Source: Spongilla lacustris (lineage: Eukaryota; Porifera; Demospongiae; Spongillida; Spongillidae). From it: 64,000 bases of DNA. The stretch covers positions 5,514,386 to 5,578,385 of the forward strand of contig OX442436.1 in assembly GCA_949361645.1 (NCBI GenBank), in the 5' to 3' direction. The translations under genes were made by a program, and so were the position numbers. Shown in pieces: positions 1 to 33,100 of this stretch. The first letter of the stretch is position 1; each line of letters begins with the position of its first letter. A model generated the notes under the pieces. That model worked only from the letters and a program-made list of their open reading frames with translations. It made no database searches and was not told the DNA's origin.

Positions 1-11
1 ACTTCACACAG

Positions 12-325
12 CCACTTCAGTATGTTACTATAGATATGTTGCGCTATAGCTATTTCAATATGTTGCTATAGCTATTTCAATATGTTGCTATAGCCACTTC
101 AATATGTTGCTATAGCCACTTCAATATGTTGCTATAGCCACTTCAATATGTTGCTATAGCCACTTCAATATGTTGCTATAGCCACTTCAATATGTTGCTA
201 TAGCCACTTCAATATGTTGCTATAGCCACTTCAATATGTTGCTATAGCCACTTCAATATGTTGCTATAGCCACTTCAATATGTTGCTATAGCCACTTCAA
301 TATGTTGCTATAGCCACTTCAATAG
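12..325. repeat. 22-bp minisatellite in a GLDC intron
   Basis: About 14 head-to-tail copies of a 22-base unit (tatgttgctatagccacttc plus aa). The first copies vary (tatttcaa for cacttcaa) and the rest are almost identical. The array lies upstream of the first visible GLDC exon, so it is intronic or upstream of that exon. Bases 326-855 contain no exon I can recognise. Confidence 0.95.
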
Positions 326-855
326 CCACACACACAAATAGCACACTCCCACTGTAACACTGGTGATGTTGCGTTTATCAACCAGCGGTTATTAAAGAAC
401 AAACAAGAGCAAATGCTCCACCAGTACCAACATGCACACAATGACATCGTGTGTTCACAACACACAGCAGCACCTGCTAGAGACCCCTGGAATTTGTATT
501 ACAGTGGCACCCCTGTCACAACATCTCTTACTACTGAGGCCAGATTGTACCCATGGCAGCTGACATCCCCTTTGTGTTACTATAAGTAAACATCAGACAA
601 CTGACTCCCACACTGCGTGGCTCTCTGTTGTTGACACACAGGTCATCACTGGTTGGTCCAGGCCTGCCCTACAACAGGTGGCTGTGTTGGTACAGTGTTG
701 TACTATAAGACGTGTGGTATGTGTGTGCGTGGTGCCATGATTTTATGATGTTGCCGTGGGAGGAAGGATGCACTTTTTTTTTTTTTAAGGGTGGAAGAGG
801 GGATGGGTAGGGTCTGTTGCTGTGGTGATGCATTCCTGTTGTGCCTGGTCCCCAG

Positions 856-5673
<4,818 letters not shown>

Positions 5674-6358
5674 AAGAGAGCAGGGGAATCCCCTTTTGAC
5701 TCTGTGTTTTTTTTACAGTTTAAAATTATATATTGTTGATTGGAACTTTCCAAGAAAGATGTAGTGTGTTCGGAGAAGAGCAGTAGAATGTGTTGATTCC
5801 TTGATATGTACATATTATATTTGTGTGTGTAGAATTCTGCTGAACACTTATGCGCTCACGTGACTGTCGTCTGGGTCCATGTAAATTGGAGCCTCTTTTG
5901 GCTCTGCTAGGTTTTTGATTTAAATTATTATTTTCAGCCATGCAATATTAATTTTGTCACTTTTCTCTCCCAACCTGCTGTGCCTTTGGTCAAGGAGAAT
6001 CATGCATGACCCCTTAACAACCCCCTAGATGTGTGTAAGCTATTTTCAAACTTTGAATCAATGATAAATTTGAATTGAAATCATTCTGAAAACACAGTGC
6101 ACATTTTTTACACCAAACAACAAAAAGTACAATTCACAGTAGAAGTTTTGAGCTTGATTTTGATCACAAATTATTTGAAAAACACACAATTTGTGTGCAA
6201 TACCTGTATATACAGTGCACTGGAGTTTTGAATGAAAGCCATAACATTAACAGCAAATCCACTCAACCAACATGAACACAACAGAATCCAATAATATATT
6301 CCACACACAAAGGGGGGACAAACGAAACAAAAAATAAAGAGGGCTTCTTATATGATCT
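5674..6358. other. Convergent intergenic region between GLDC and the forkhead gene
   Basis: 685 A/T-rich bases holding the presumed 3' UTRs of two convergent genes. I see no ORF, RNA gene or repeat of note in it. Confidence 0.7.
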
Positions 6359-7919
6359 CTAACTCTTAAGGAGGTTGGATATGGTGAAGTTGCACTTTCC
6401 GGCCATAGGGCCAACGAGGTCTGCTGTTGGTGACATGCTGTCAGAGGTGTGGCCAAAAACAGTACTTGCACACTCCACGCCAGGTGGTGGGTAGGGGTAG
6501 GGGATGGTGTAGGGTGAAGAGGGGGTGGGGGTTGGACTAGGGGAGTGTAGCTGGGTGTAGCCTTCGATCGAAGAAGTGTTATTTGGTGCACCATACACTG
6601 GGTGGTTCGCCATCGTCATGGAGGATGTCTGGCTGGAGAAGGGTGGGTAGGCCCAGGATGGCTGGGTGAGTCCATCACCAGGCTGGTAGTGCCGGAGGCC
6701 CCCGAAGGGGGGAGGCGGTCCGGACATCGAGTAACTCCTGGTAGGGGGCATCTGGGCTATGTGAAGTGGGAAGTCGTAGGGTGTGTCAGCGATGGGAGGG
6801 GACGAAAAGTTCCTCCCGTTTCTCGAGAACTCCTCGGCCAAGAGCCGGTGCTGCTCCGTAAAACATCCGTGCGGGAACGGGACGAAAGGGGTGTAGCCTC
6901 CAGTGGGCGAACAGGGGAGGCTAGCGCTGTAGTGGTGGTGGTGGTGAGCCGCCTCTTGCTTGACGGCTTGGGGTGGGAACGAGGGCGGAGGATTCACAAT
7001 GTCCGGTGACGTAGGTCGAGGCGACGAATTGACACCGTCGGCGTACGGCTTTTGGGGAAGTTGGTGGAGGAAGCGGTACCTTCGACGGAGAAAGCTACCA
7101 TTCTTAAACATCTCTCCACTCGCCGGATGGAGCTTCCAGAAGTTACCTTTCCCAGAGGAACCGTACTCCCTCGGTACCTTGATGAAGCAGTCATTGAGGC
7201 TCAGGTTGTGGCGTATGGAATTCTGCCACGCGGGCCATCGTTTGCGATAGTAGGAGAACTGTTGAATGATGTAGTCGCATATTTCGCCTAAAGTTAGCAT
7301 CTTGTTGGGCGACTGCGATATCGCCATGGCGATCAGTGCGATGTAAGAGTACGGAGGCTTGATGTCATCCTGGCTGCATTGAGACGTAGATGCCGCCTTC
7401 TTCCTGCTACGCGACTTCTTCTCCGCCTTTGAGGTCTTCGGACTGCTTCCCGCTTTGGACCCTCCAGCGATGTCGACCTCCTTGCCGACGCTCGGGCTCA
7501 GCTGCTGCTGCTGCAGTTCTGCTTCTTCTTTGATGGCCTTCAGGGTGGGTGACGTGGCGATGTCCGATTCGCTTTGGTTTCTCTGGGGTGGGTCCTCATC
7601 GATCAGCTGCAAGTCACAATTTAAAATGTTTAAATTGTTAATGAAATAAGAAAGAAAAAAAAAAAACTCTCCATACGGAGTAGAACAGTTGTACTGTACA
7701 CTACTTGATACGTGGCGCAACGTCGGTTAAACGTTGCAACATTCAAAACCAACTGTTTACATATTACAGTAACAAAGTAGACACATCGGGCAGCCAAACA
7801 TGACCTGCACAGCCAAGGCTTTTCCCCTTCTTTCCCTCCTTTTCATGCATATATCTGCATGCACGGTGTGCAAGCGTATTTTAAAAGCTCACCTCAACTC
7901 CGTTTGAATTTGAATGCAT
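6359..7919 (-). CDS. Forkhead-box transcription factor (class I, FoxD/FoxE-like)
   Basis: Sequence-specific DNA-binding regulator, nuclear. Exon 1 (7893-7919) encodes nine residues, MHSNSNGVE, followed by donor GTGAGC. Exon 2 (6359-7606) follows acceptor ttgcag. The spliced protein is 424 aa. A longer unspliced reading exists but runs through poly-Phe encoded by the intron, so the spliced start is preferred. The forkhead domain spans about residues 92-188: [14 protein letters not shown], the recognition helix [15 protein letters not shown], then [10 protein letters not shown] and [11 protein letters not shown]. An SRSRKK basic stretch precedes it. The C-terminal part is rich in Pro/Ser/Tyr/His. 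The protein ends [10 protein letters not shown], close to the EH1 Groucho-binding pattern F-x-I-x-x-L-L. FoxD and FoxE families carry such a motif, but the subclass needs a tree. Confidence 0.93.
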
Positions 7920-8781
7920 TTCCCCTAAGCGTCTGCAGCAATCGTTCTGCGGTAGTGCCAGCCTTTGATAATAAAGATTGACCGTTATTCGGGCGAGTTA
8001 GTGTTCTTATAGCCTCCCAACTTGTTGGAACGCAGCTAAAGCACTCAATTAAACTGCCGGGCACTGCAGCGCATTTTTCTACTTGCCGCGTGCATAAATT
8101 AGTTACTTAACCACCAAATCCTCGCATACGAAGTTGTGTGGGGGTTTGTGGTAACGTCACGTGAAAGCAGTAGTGCATGTGAGCGCTTTTTAACGTACAG
8201 TTCAAACGCATTCAGGCCGGCCCTCAACGTACGTGCAAACGACCATAATCTACGCTGCGCAATCGCGCATCTACGCGGTTGCATATAATCAGCAGTGACT
8301 TACTAAGCGCATTCATCACGATTCGAATAAAATAAAATGAACGTATAAGCTTAAATAAAAAATGAGTCCTTACAGATGTAAACAATACCAGCGGAATTAG
8401 GGCACACACAATTTTAACAGCGTAGGTCCACGATCTCGATTGCTGCCTCCTCGTCTATAATCACATGACTGCATTCCTGCGAAGGTAATAAGAAGGCAAC
8501 CATAATCACTGGGGGGGTTGGAATATCTTGGCTGGCCCGTTACTGTTATGAATGCAAGAAGGCCCTACCCTATCCAAGCCAATCCAGACCTATCTAGACC
8601 ACAATGCCCTCACCACAAACCCCATCGGTGGCGCATCAGCTGTTCGCCTCCAGTTTACATAAGTGTGGAGGTACTTGTTGGCAAGTTAGGTCAAGTATGC
8701 TAATTGAGTCTCTCCGTTTTGACTTTCAAGTGTACGCTGGGTAAACAATTGGTTTGGCTTCGTTAGCCTGAATTTATACAA
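7920..8781. other. Intergenic region upstream of the forkhead gene
   Basis: 862 bases between the forkhead start codon and the 3' end of STAMBP. It must hold the forkhead promoter and 5' UTR. I see no TATA box in a clear position, no ORF above ~60 codons worth calling and no repeat. Confidence 0.6.
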
Positions 8782-24838
<16,057 letters not shown>

Positions 24839-24951
24839 TAACTATATGAATACTACACGCACACACTAGCAATACGTCACTCCTACCAAGTCTCACGTGC
24901 AACCATAAAGTTGTCAAGGTAAATATGTCAAATAAGTATTAATAAATAATC

Positions 24952-27279
24952 CTATGCAATAAGGGTAAAGTGAGTGATTTCCGGTCTGAAGAAGTGCCGA
25001 TAAGGTATCAGAACATACAAGCTGCCCGCGTTGACGTACACAAATACTCCCGGGTTAGGTTCGTAGAGACCGGCAAAGAACGGATTGAACACGTAAACCA
25101 GTACCGTCATTGGCAGGAATTGCCCCGCGTGGGTGTGGCCAGAGAGCACGAGGTGTACATCCTTCCACATGATGGCTTCCACGGCCGCCCAGGGCTGGTG
25201 GGCCATAACGATGGTGGGCACACCCTCACGCCTGCCAGACAAGGCTGCGTGCAGATCAGTGCTGTGTGGGCCATAGCTGTAAGAAGAAGGATAGAAGGTG
25301 AGAATTGCGTTACAGTGATTGAATAACTGCAGTTTAATATTTTTGATTGTACCTCTGGCTCCCAGTAAATTATTAAGGGTTTGGTTCTGTGTTTTGACAA
25401 ATGAAGATCTGATGGCAGTTAAAAAACCTAACCCTTATCATACAAGATGATCCAAAAGTCATGTAACTCTAAAAAAATTTTTTTTGCATCAACTAATTGG
25501 ATCACCCTATATATGTGATGCAACCTGAACGTTGAACACTCACCACTGTACAGAGCAGTTCATAGGCCACTGGTGATTTAAAAAGCAAGAATGGATTATT
25601 AGATAGTGGGATCATCACATTTTTATGGTCTTGCTGAGCTGGATGTTTAGGGTTGCCGTGTGAACGTTTTATGACTGCTCCGTGCTATCCCACCCACATG
25701 GGAAACTCTAGGATAGCTTTGGGTGCTGTTCTGAGCATTGCTCTGCCATTTGGGGGTGGGGGGGGTTCTTCACCACTCATCAGGGCCATTAATTAACTTT
25801 GGCATAAATAGCTGAACCACAACGCCCCAAATATGTAATGACTTTTGGATGTCAAATGTGTTTACTTGATTGGATTAGTCCAGCCTTAACAGCCCATCCA
25901 ATTCAGCCACACCTTTTTATGATCATCGTAATTTTATCTAGCTTAGCATTCTTAGAATACCAACACACCTCATGCAATTGTTACCCCGTTTGAAGCAGCA
26001 GCTGCTGCCATTGCAGAATACCTTGTCTGTTGTATGTTCACTACATACACCATGGTTTGGTACTAATATAAATTTTGGCTTGAAATGTTTTGGTGTGGCA
26101 TTCTTGTAGTTTCTATCTTTGGACATCAATTGTGTGTGTGTGTGCATGTGCTGAGATGAAGTGTGCATGTGCTGAGATGAAGTGGGTGTGTGTGATGGGG
26201 AGTGCACCATGGTGCAATGTACTTGTAACTAGAATATCTGTGTATCCCATGGTATATGCATATGTAGTTGACTCCCTTACTTCACCCTTCTTGTCTCGAT
26301 GTCCTCCAGGCCGGCCAAGTACAGCCCACCACTGCAGCCAAGCTTCTCCTCACCAAACAGACACACCCTCTTGTTAATGAGGGGGGTTACCCCGTGACGA
26401 GGGAGCTCTTTGATCCAGCCGTCTACATCACCAGTGTAGTACTCATGGTTGCCTGTAATGTCACAAGTTAGTAAATGAAGTGGTATTTGCATGGGGGATT
26501 TACAGAGTACCTGTGCTGAAGTAGACCCCATGCTTTGGTTTGAGGTCCTTGAGGGGCGTGACCGTCTCTCTCAGGTCAGAGACAGTGGAGTCCACCAGAT
26601 CTCCAGTGATCAGTACCAGGTCTGGCCTCAGCCCGTTGACCTTGCCCACCAGGCCCTTCAGGGCGGAGTGCCCGCTGAATGGACCTAGGTGGATGTCGCT
26701 GAGCTGTACTACCGTCGTCCCGTTCAGCCTGGGATGTAGCCCCTTGATAGGTAGCGTCACGTTCTTCACCTCCACTTGCGAAAGAGACCACATACCAGAA
26801 GCCGTCATTGTTAGCGCCAGCAGGAGCGACAGGAGCGTCTTGGATGTGGCGTTCGGACTCCATCTGCGCACCAACAAGTGGGATATCAACCACGCCCCAA
26901 TGTCCACGGCCCAGCAAGAGATAGTCAGGAATATAACAAACCCTAAACAGTAACTAGATGCGATGTTCAGAATGCGAGGCTCCTTGTCCACGAAGGCCAA
27001 GCTCAGCACGAGACACGACTGAGCCAACGCGAGCACTACGATAGAAAGTACTCGAGCAAGGCCCTTCAACGAAAGGACGTTTTTTGACGAAAAAAGTGCC
27101 GAAAGCTTTCCCCAGACGTACCTGACGCCGAGGAAAAATATAAAGGACATAACGGCGTACCAGTGGAGGCGTATGGCTCGTGATCTCCTCTTGGTTTCCA
27201 TGAAGAAGAATATCCATGTTTCGAGGGCTGCGATTGCCAGAAGGGAGCCGAGCGAGTATCTTATGATGCGGTTATTCAT
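24952..27279 (-). CDS. TMPPE: TMPPE-like membrane metallophosphoesterase, copy A
   Basis: Calcineurin-like metallophosphoesterase with an N-terminal multi-pass membrane region; the substrate is unknown. Exons 26511-27279, 26281-26452, 24952-25276; 421 aa, stop TAG. The start is the ATG at 27279; a TTG two codons earlier also extends the frame. About five hydrophobic segments fall in residues 1-190 (for example GSLLAIAALETWIFFF and VLSIVVLALAQSCLVLSLAF). The phosphoesterase motifs are in order: LSDIHLG, ITGDLVDS, GNHEYY (opening exon 2), MAHQPW, LSGHTHAG. The 3' end lies only 113 bases before the STAMBP start on the same strand. The last ~85 codons of exon 1 and all of exon 2 are almost identical to copy B, whereas the membrane part is diverged. 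Confidence 0.92.
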
Positions 27280-27452
27280 GTTCAAAATGTCCGCAACACA
27301 CTCGATGCATGCAGCTGCACCGTTAACAATTCACCAGTGTGTTTTGCTTCCGTGATCGCGTTTCCACGTTCACAATGTTGTTGTGCAACACGCATGCGTG
27401 TTATTAAATTCCAAGCCCGCGAACATGATTTTAAAATAAAAAAAAGTGTCGT

Positions 27453-30114
27453 TTATGTAGCACTGGTCAACGTAAAATGCGTGACCTCTGGCCTAAAGAA
27501 ATGCCTGTAAGGCATGACGTTGTACAAACTGCCAGGACTAACATACACGTAGACACCAGGGTGGGGCTCATACAGGCCCACAAAGAACGGATTGTAGATG
27601 TACACCAAGAACATGATGGGAAGCACCTGCCCGGCGTGGGTGTGGCCGGAGAGGACAAGGCGGACGTCCTCCCACATGATGGCTTCCACGGCTGCCCAGG
27701 GCTGGTGGGCCATCACGATGGTGGGCACACCCTTTCCCCTCCCAGAGAGAGCTGAATGTAGATCCATACTGTGGGCACCATAGCTGAAGGTAAATAAAAG
27801 AAAAACGGGAAAGGTGAACCACACGATGGCACGTACTCCATGTGCAATAAGACACACTTATGATGCATCAACTCCTTACCAAATTTAAAACACACCACCT
27901 TTTTTTTTTTTTTTTTTTTTTCAGAACTTGCACACAGAATCTCATCTTACTTGATCCTTCTTGTCTCAATGTCCTCCAGGCCGGCCAAGTACAGCCCACC
28001 ACTGCAGCCAAGCTTCTCCTCACCAAACAGACACACCCTCTTGTTAATGAGGGGGGTTACCCCGTGACGAGGGAGCTCTTCGATCCAGCCGTCTACATCA
28101 CCAGTGTAGTACTCATGGTTGCCTTAGGTTAGAGTGGCACACATTTATGACATGCAAACATACACACATACATACATATATACATACATAAATACATATA
28201 TACATACATACATACATACACATACATACACATACATACATATGTACGTACACACATACATACATACACATACATACACACACATACAAACATAATTGCT
28301 ATCGCAACGGTACGTATACATGTAAATACATACATAACTATAATATGGGACAGTGTCTAGTTGTGGGTTTATAATTTTATCACTATACAAATTGCACGTT
28401 GTACTAAACAACACATCTTCGCGACGGTACTACTTTTTTCTTTCAAATTTCGTACACTTGTTCCCACACCATTTCTCTGTGTGAAAATCGATTTTTGTGA
28501 TGTACACATTTTCCGTGCCGTGGATACAACAATCGTTAACCCCGCGGGTTAGAAATCCACATTTCTCCACGTACGAGTGTTGAAAACGTGTCAAATTCGG
28601 AGTGTGCATAGAGGAGTCCTGTAGCTATTGATTTGTTCTGTTCGTTAGTTTCCGAATCATCCATTACGGAGATACAGTTGAGCAAACTACAGGCACATTT
28701 TCCCGCTTGATTCGCGCCAATGATATAATCACCGCCTTGAGCGGAACGCGATTTGCCAAAAATCATTGGCGCGAATCAAGCGGGAATACGTGCCCGCAGT
28801 TTGTTCAACTGTATCTCCGTAACGGATGGTATAGAAATTAACGAACAGAACAAATCAATAGCTACAGGGCTCCTCTATGTGCAACCCGAATTTGACGCGT
28901 TTTCAACACTCGTACGTGGAGAAATGAGGAATTCTAACCCGCGGGGTTAACGATTGTTGTATCCACGGCACGGAAAATGTGTAGATCACAAAAATCGATT
29001 TTCACACAGAGAAATGGTGTGGGAACAAGTGTACAAAATTTGAAAGGAAAACTTAGTACCGTCGCGAAGATGTATTGTTTAGTACAACATGCAATTTTTA
29101 TAGTGATAAAATTATAACCCCACAAGCCCGATTTTGCTGGACACTGTCCCATATTATTATACATACATACATGTACCCACACATCTAACACATGTACATA
29201 CTATATCTACACATAATACATGCATACATATACATGTACCCACATACATGTATGTACACAAGAAAATCGAGACCCCAGCCTTATATGGGTGAGGATCCCT
29301 GTTTGTAACACCATATCATTACCACAAGACCCATCTTACCTGTGCTGAAGTAGACCCCATGCTTTGGTTTGAGGTCCTTGAGGGGCGTGACCGCCTCTCG
29401 CAGGTTGGAGACAGTGGAGTCCACCAGATCTCCAGTGATCAGTACCAGGTCTGGCCTCAGCCCGTTGACCTTGCCCACCAGGCCCTTCAGGGCGGAGTGC
29501 CCGCTGTATGGACCTAGGTGGATGTCGCTGAGCTGTACTACCGTCGTCCCGTTCAGCCTGGGATGTAGCCCCTTGATAGGTAGCGTCACGTGCTTCACCT
29601 CCACTCGAGAGACGAACCACATACCAGAAGCCGTTAGGACAATAGCGAGAAGCAAGCCGACCAAGGACACGTGAAGCCTGTAGCTCTTGGGGATAAGTCT
29701 TCTACCGACCAGAAAGACCACGTCGACAAGAACGAAACAGAACGTCAGGAAGATGATAACGCCGAGACAGTAACCAGCTGCTACGTTCAGGAAGTGCGGC
29801 TCTTTGTTTACCAGCACCAGCGCCGCCCCCAAAACCATACATAGCTGTCCTAGCAGCAGCGACAGTGCCAGGATGATGCGCAGGGTCCACGAGCAGAACC
29901 GGAATCGATCCGACGAAGGCAGCAGAGGGACTATCCTTTTCCATATGTACCTCGAGCACACGAAAAGGATAGCTCCGATGATGATAGTAACGTGCACGCG
30001 GATTGCTTTGATCCTTCGGTTGGAGTCAAGCGAGAAGACCCAAGCTTCTACGGCTAAGACGACCAGAAGGAACAGGCCAGACAGTACAGCATTGCGCCCG
30101 CTGCACTCTATCAT
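27453..30114 (-). CDS. TMPPE: TMPPE-like membrane metallophosphoesterase, copy B
   Basis: Tandem paralogue of the gene at 24952-27279, same strand, 173 bases upstream of its start. Exons 29340-30114, 27951-28122, 27453-27783; 425 aa. Exon lengths and phases mirror copy A (exon 2 is 172 bases in both). About five hydrophobic segments precede LSDIHLG, ITGDLVDS, GNHEYY, MAHQPW and LSGHTHAG. Exon 2 differs from copy A at only 4 of 172 bases by my reading, while the first ~170 residues share little beyond hydrophobicity. Intron 1 (28123-29339) contains the 816-bp foldback element. The start codon faces ZNG1 across 63 bases. Confidence 0.92.
28141..28330. repeat. (CATA)n-rich microsatellite
   Basis: Tetranucleotide cata/taca repeats with variants in TMPPE copy B intron 1, directly beside the large foldback element. 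More tacatacatg repeats lie on its other side at 29157-29265. Confidence 0.85.
28341..29156. mobile_element. 816-bp foldback element (near-palindromic, MITE-like)
   Basis: Two arms of about 400 bases in inverted orientation with almost no spacer. Termini TAATATGGGACAGTGTC and GACACTGTCCCATATTA are exact complements. The arms share cgcgacggtac, gttcccacaccatttctc, ccgtgccgtggatacaac and the central cccgcttgattcgcgccaat. It has no transposase, so it would be non-autonomous. It sits in intron 1 of TMPPE copy B and is flanked by TA-rich sequence, so target duplications are not clear. Confidence 0.88.
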
Positions 30115-30177
30115 CTCAATCTTTTACGACGCTGCAATTTATAATTCTTTTTTAATAATTTAATGTAATCGGTGATA
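30115..30177. promoter_or_regulatory. 63-bp divergent gap between TMPPE-B and ZNG1 start codons
   Basis: The start codons at 30114 (-) and 30178 (+) are 63 bases apart. Both 5' UTRs and the core promoters must overlap or lie inside the coding regions. The gap is A/T-rich (ttcttttttaataatttaat) and shows no clear TATA or initiator motif. Confidence 0.6.
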
Positions 30178-33100
30178 ATGGACGTTGAGGACGATGATGA
30201 CTGTCCTCAACTCGTAGAAGTCGCAGCAAAAAAAATTCCAGTTACCATTATAACAGGCTTTTTGGGCATGTGCATGCCTTTCTGTGCGACTTGCCCTTTC
30301 ATATCACGGCTGTGTTCTTCCCCGCAGGCGCTGGTAAGACCACGCTTCTCAACTACGTCCTGACCGAGCAACACCACAAGAAAATAGCAGTCATCCTTAA
30401 CGAGTTTGGAGAAGGTATCTCTCGAATGGTCAGTACGCGGATTAAGCTATTGGTTTGGACCTCTCTCCTCCTCCTCCCCCCCCCAATGCTGCAGGGAGCG
30501 CAGTGGAGAAGTCCCTCACCGTTGGCCAAGCGGGGGAGCTGTACGAGGAGTGGCTGGAGCTTAGGAACGGATGCCTGTGCTGCTCCATGAAGGACAGTGG
30601 GGTGAAGGCCATAGAGAAGCTGATGACCAAGAAGGGCAAGTTTGACTATGTCTTGCTGGAGACCACCGGACTAGCGGACCCGGGCCCCATTGCCGCCATC
30701 TTTTGGTTGGACGACGCCCTCGGAAGTGACCTGTACCTAGATGGTGAGGGTAGCAAGTAACCGTGGAGACGATGAAATGTGATATCTGTACATTACATTG
30801 AGCAGGCATCATAACTGTCATTGATTCTAAATACAGCCCACAAGTAGGGGGTTGCTGTAGCACTACAGAGCTTTGTAGCTAAACACACTCTCTTCCACCT
30901 AGCAACTGGACACACAGAAACCTGCAGGAATTATCAACGAGGCTGTTAGGTAATTCCGAAAATAAAGATCATTCAGTTTCAACTACATGTAACAGGCAGG
31001 TGGCACTTGCAGACTCCATAATTATAAACAAGACAGACCTCGTTAGCAGGAGTGACTTGGATGACTTGAAAACAAGACTCCGGTAAGTGTGTGGTGAGAG
31101 AGCCAGCCGGAGGGGGGGGGGGGGGGGGGGGAGGGGGAAGTAGCTTTCTCCTTACCAGGATTGACCGCCAAGTTTGCAACAGGGAGTGGGGTTTCGGAAT
31201 AAATTTAAATATATAGAGGGTGGGCAAAGTAGAAGTCTTCCCTCTGTACCATGCCATGTAGTTTTATTCTGACATGGCACATATAAGCCGCGGGGTGGGT
31301 TTGCCAAATTATGGGCAAACCAGGGGTAGGGGGTAGAAGTGGTAAATCTTGCTTACTCATGTGTCTGCTTTTTCAGTGTTATCAACTCCTCTTCAAGAAT
31401 GATAGAGACAGTTAGGTCAAGGCAAGTAACAATCTCTTCCACCCCCACCTCCCAAAACCCTTAATTAAATGAGTACCACTGCTGTTTCCATGGTGACCAG
31501 GGTAGACTTGGACCTTATCCTGGATATGCATGCATATGATGCCAAGGGCTTCCAAGATTTGTCATTCTCTGAAGTTACTGCACCACACTTGGATCAGGTA
31601 AGAAGAGTGTGGGGTGTGGAGAGGGGAGGGGCAGATGAGGCATGGTGTGGAGAGGGGAGGGGCAGATATTCATTGATTGCATACTGGCTTAATCATTTCT
31701 TAGTCCATTTGTACAGTCACCTTTGAAATCAATGGTGATATCAGTGAGCAGAGATTAGACGACTGGACTCAGGTAACCACGGATTGTGAATGGTTATAAG
31801 AAGAGCTCTTATGGTTTGGGTCCTTACCAGCTGGTGTTATGGGAGAAGACGCTGTGCAATAGGACTGGGGACCCCCTGACTGTCATGAGGCTGAAGGTAA
31901 GAATTTAATTTCTTACAACCGTGTTGCAGACAGGCCCCATCTCATTGGAGCCTTAACTTTTATCTCACAAATACCCTCGTCTTGTCACAAATAACCCCAA
32001 TTAATGCCCGCATTACCCCCAATTGCTGAGATGTGATTTGGAATATATTTTTAATGTCTAATGTTTTGAATGCGGTTATGGGTACAATTGTACAACAACA
32101 AAAAAGTTTTGTCATTCGGTCATTTAAAGGACCTAGTTAGTACTGACACGCAGTGCAAGTCCTTGTAGGATCAGGTCAAGATAAGTAAGGCTTTAATCTC
32201 TCGTAATACTAGAGGAGCTATCCATTACGCTGTGTCGTTAAGATTAGATGCCTACATTGAATTTTAGCTAAGGTGGAGGTGGGCACTTAGCTGTTTTGAA
32301 AGTTAGTACACTTGTAGCTGAAGTTGATCAAGAGCTGTAATGTACAGGTATATATGAGAGTGTAATGGATAGCTTTGCAAGCACGGCTCATTTTATCTTG
32401 GCCCCAATACTAAAAGGACTTGTGCTGCATGTCAGTACTGTTAAGTGTAACTAGGTCCCTTAAATGACCAAACGGCAAAACCTTTTTTTATTGCTGTGCA
32501 AAAAAATATTGTACCCTCAGGGTGACCTCTAAATGAGCATCTACCTTGTGTTGTTGGAGTTTGCCACAAAGGGGAAACCCCTTACTGCACGAGCTAATGA
32601 TTACATACTTATCCACCCACAGGGCGTGGTGTCGCTCACAACCAGCACGCGGAGGTACATCATACAGGGCGTCAATGAGCTCTATGACAAGCAGCCGTCC
32701 ACAGAGTGGGGGGAGGAGCCCAGGGTCAACAGACTTGTGCTCATAGGTATAAAGCCATGCAAAACATGTAGTGCATGTGTACATGTGGGAACCAACCTTT
32801 TATGTGCATGTGTACATGTATGAACTAACCTTTAATGTGCATGTGTACATGTATGAACCAACCTTTATGTGCATGTGTACATGTGTGAACCAACCTTTAA
32901 TGTGCATGTGTACATGTGTGAACCAACCTTTTATGTGCATGTGTGCATGTATGAACCAACCTTTAATGTGTATGTGTACATTACCTGTATGGAACTCGTA
33001 CATGTATGGGATCCCACTAGTCTCGTCCCCAGTCCCTATATTTATATTAAATTAATATTTCCCTATTTTTCACTCGTAATTTAATATAAAAACAGGGCCT

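Noticed and set aside
7607..7720. Forkhead start at 7720 giving a 453-residue protein
   Set aside because: The upstream part reads poly-Phe through an intron; ttgcag at 7607-7612 and the nine-codon exon at 7893-7919 give a better spliced start.
28536..29191. Frames inside the foldback element
   Set aside because: Mirror-image frames arise from the two inverted arms; no domain is recognisable and there are no catalytic motifs of a transposase.
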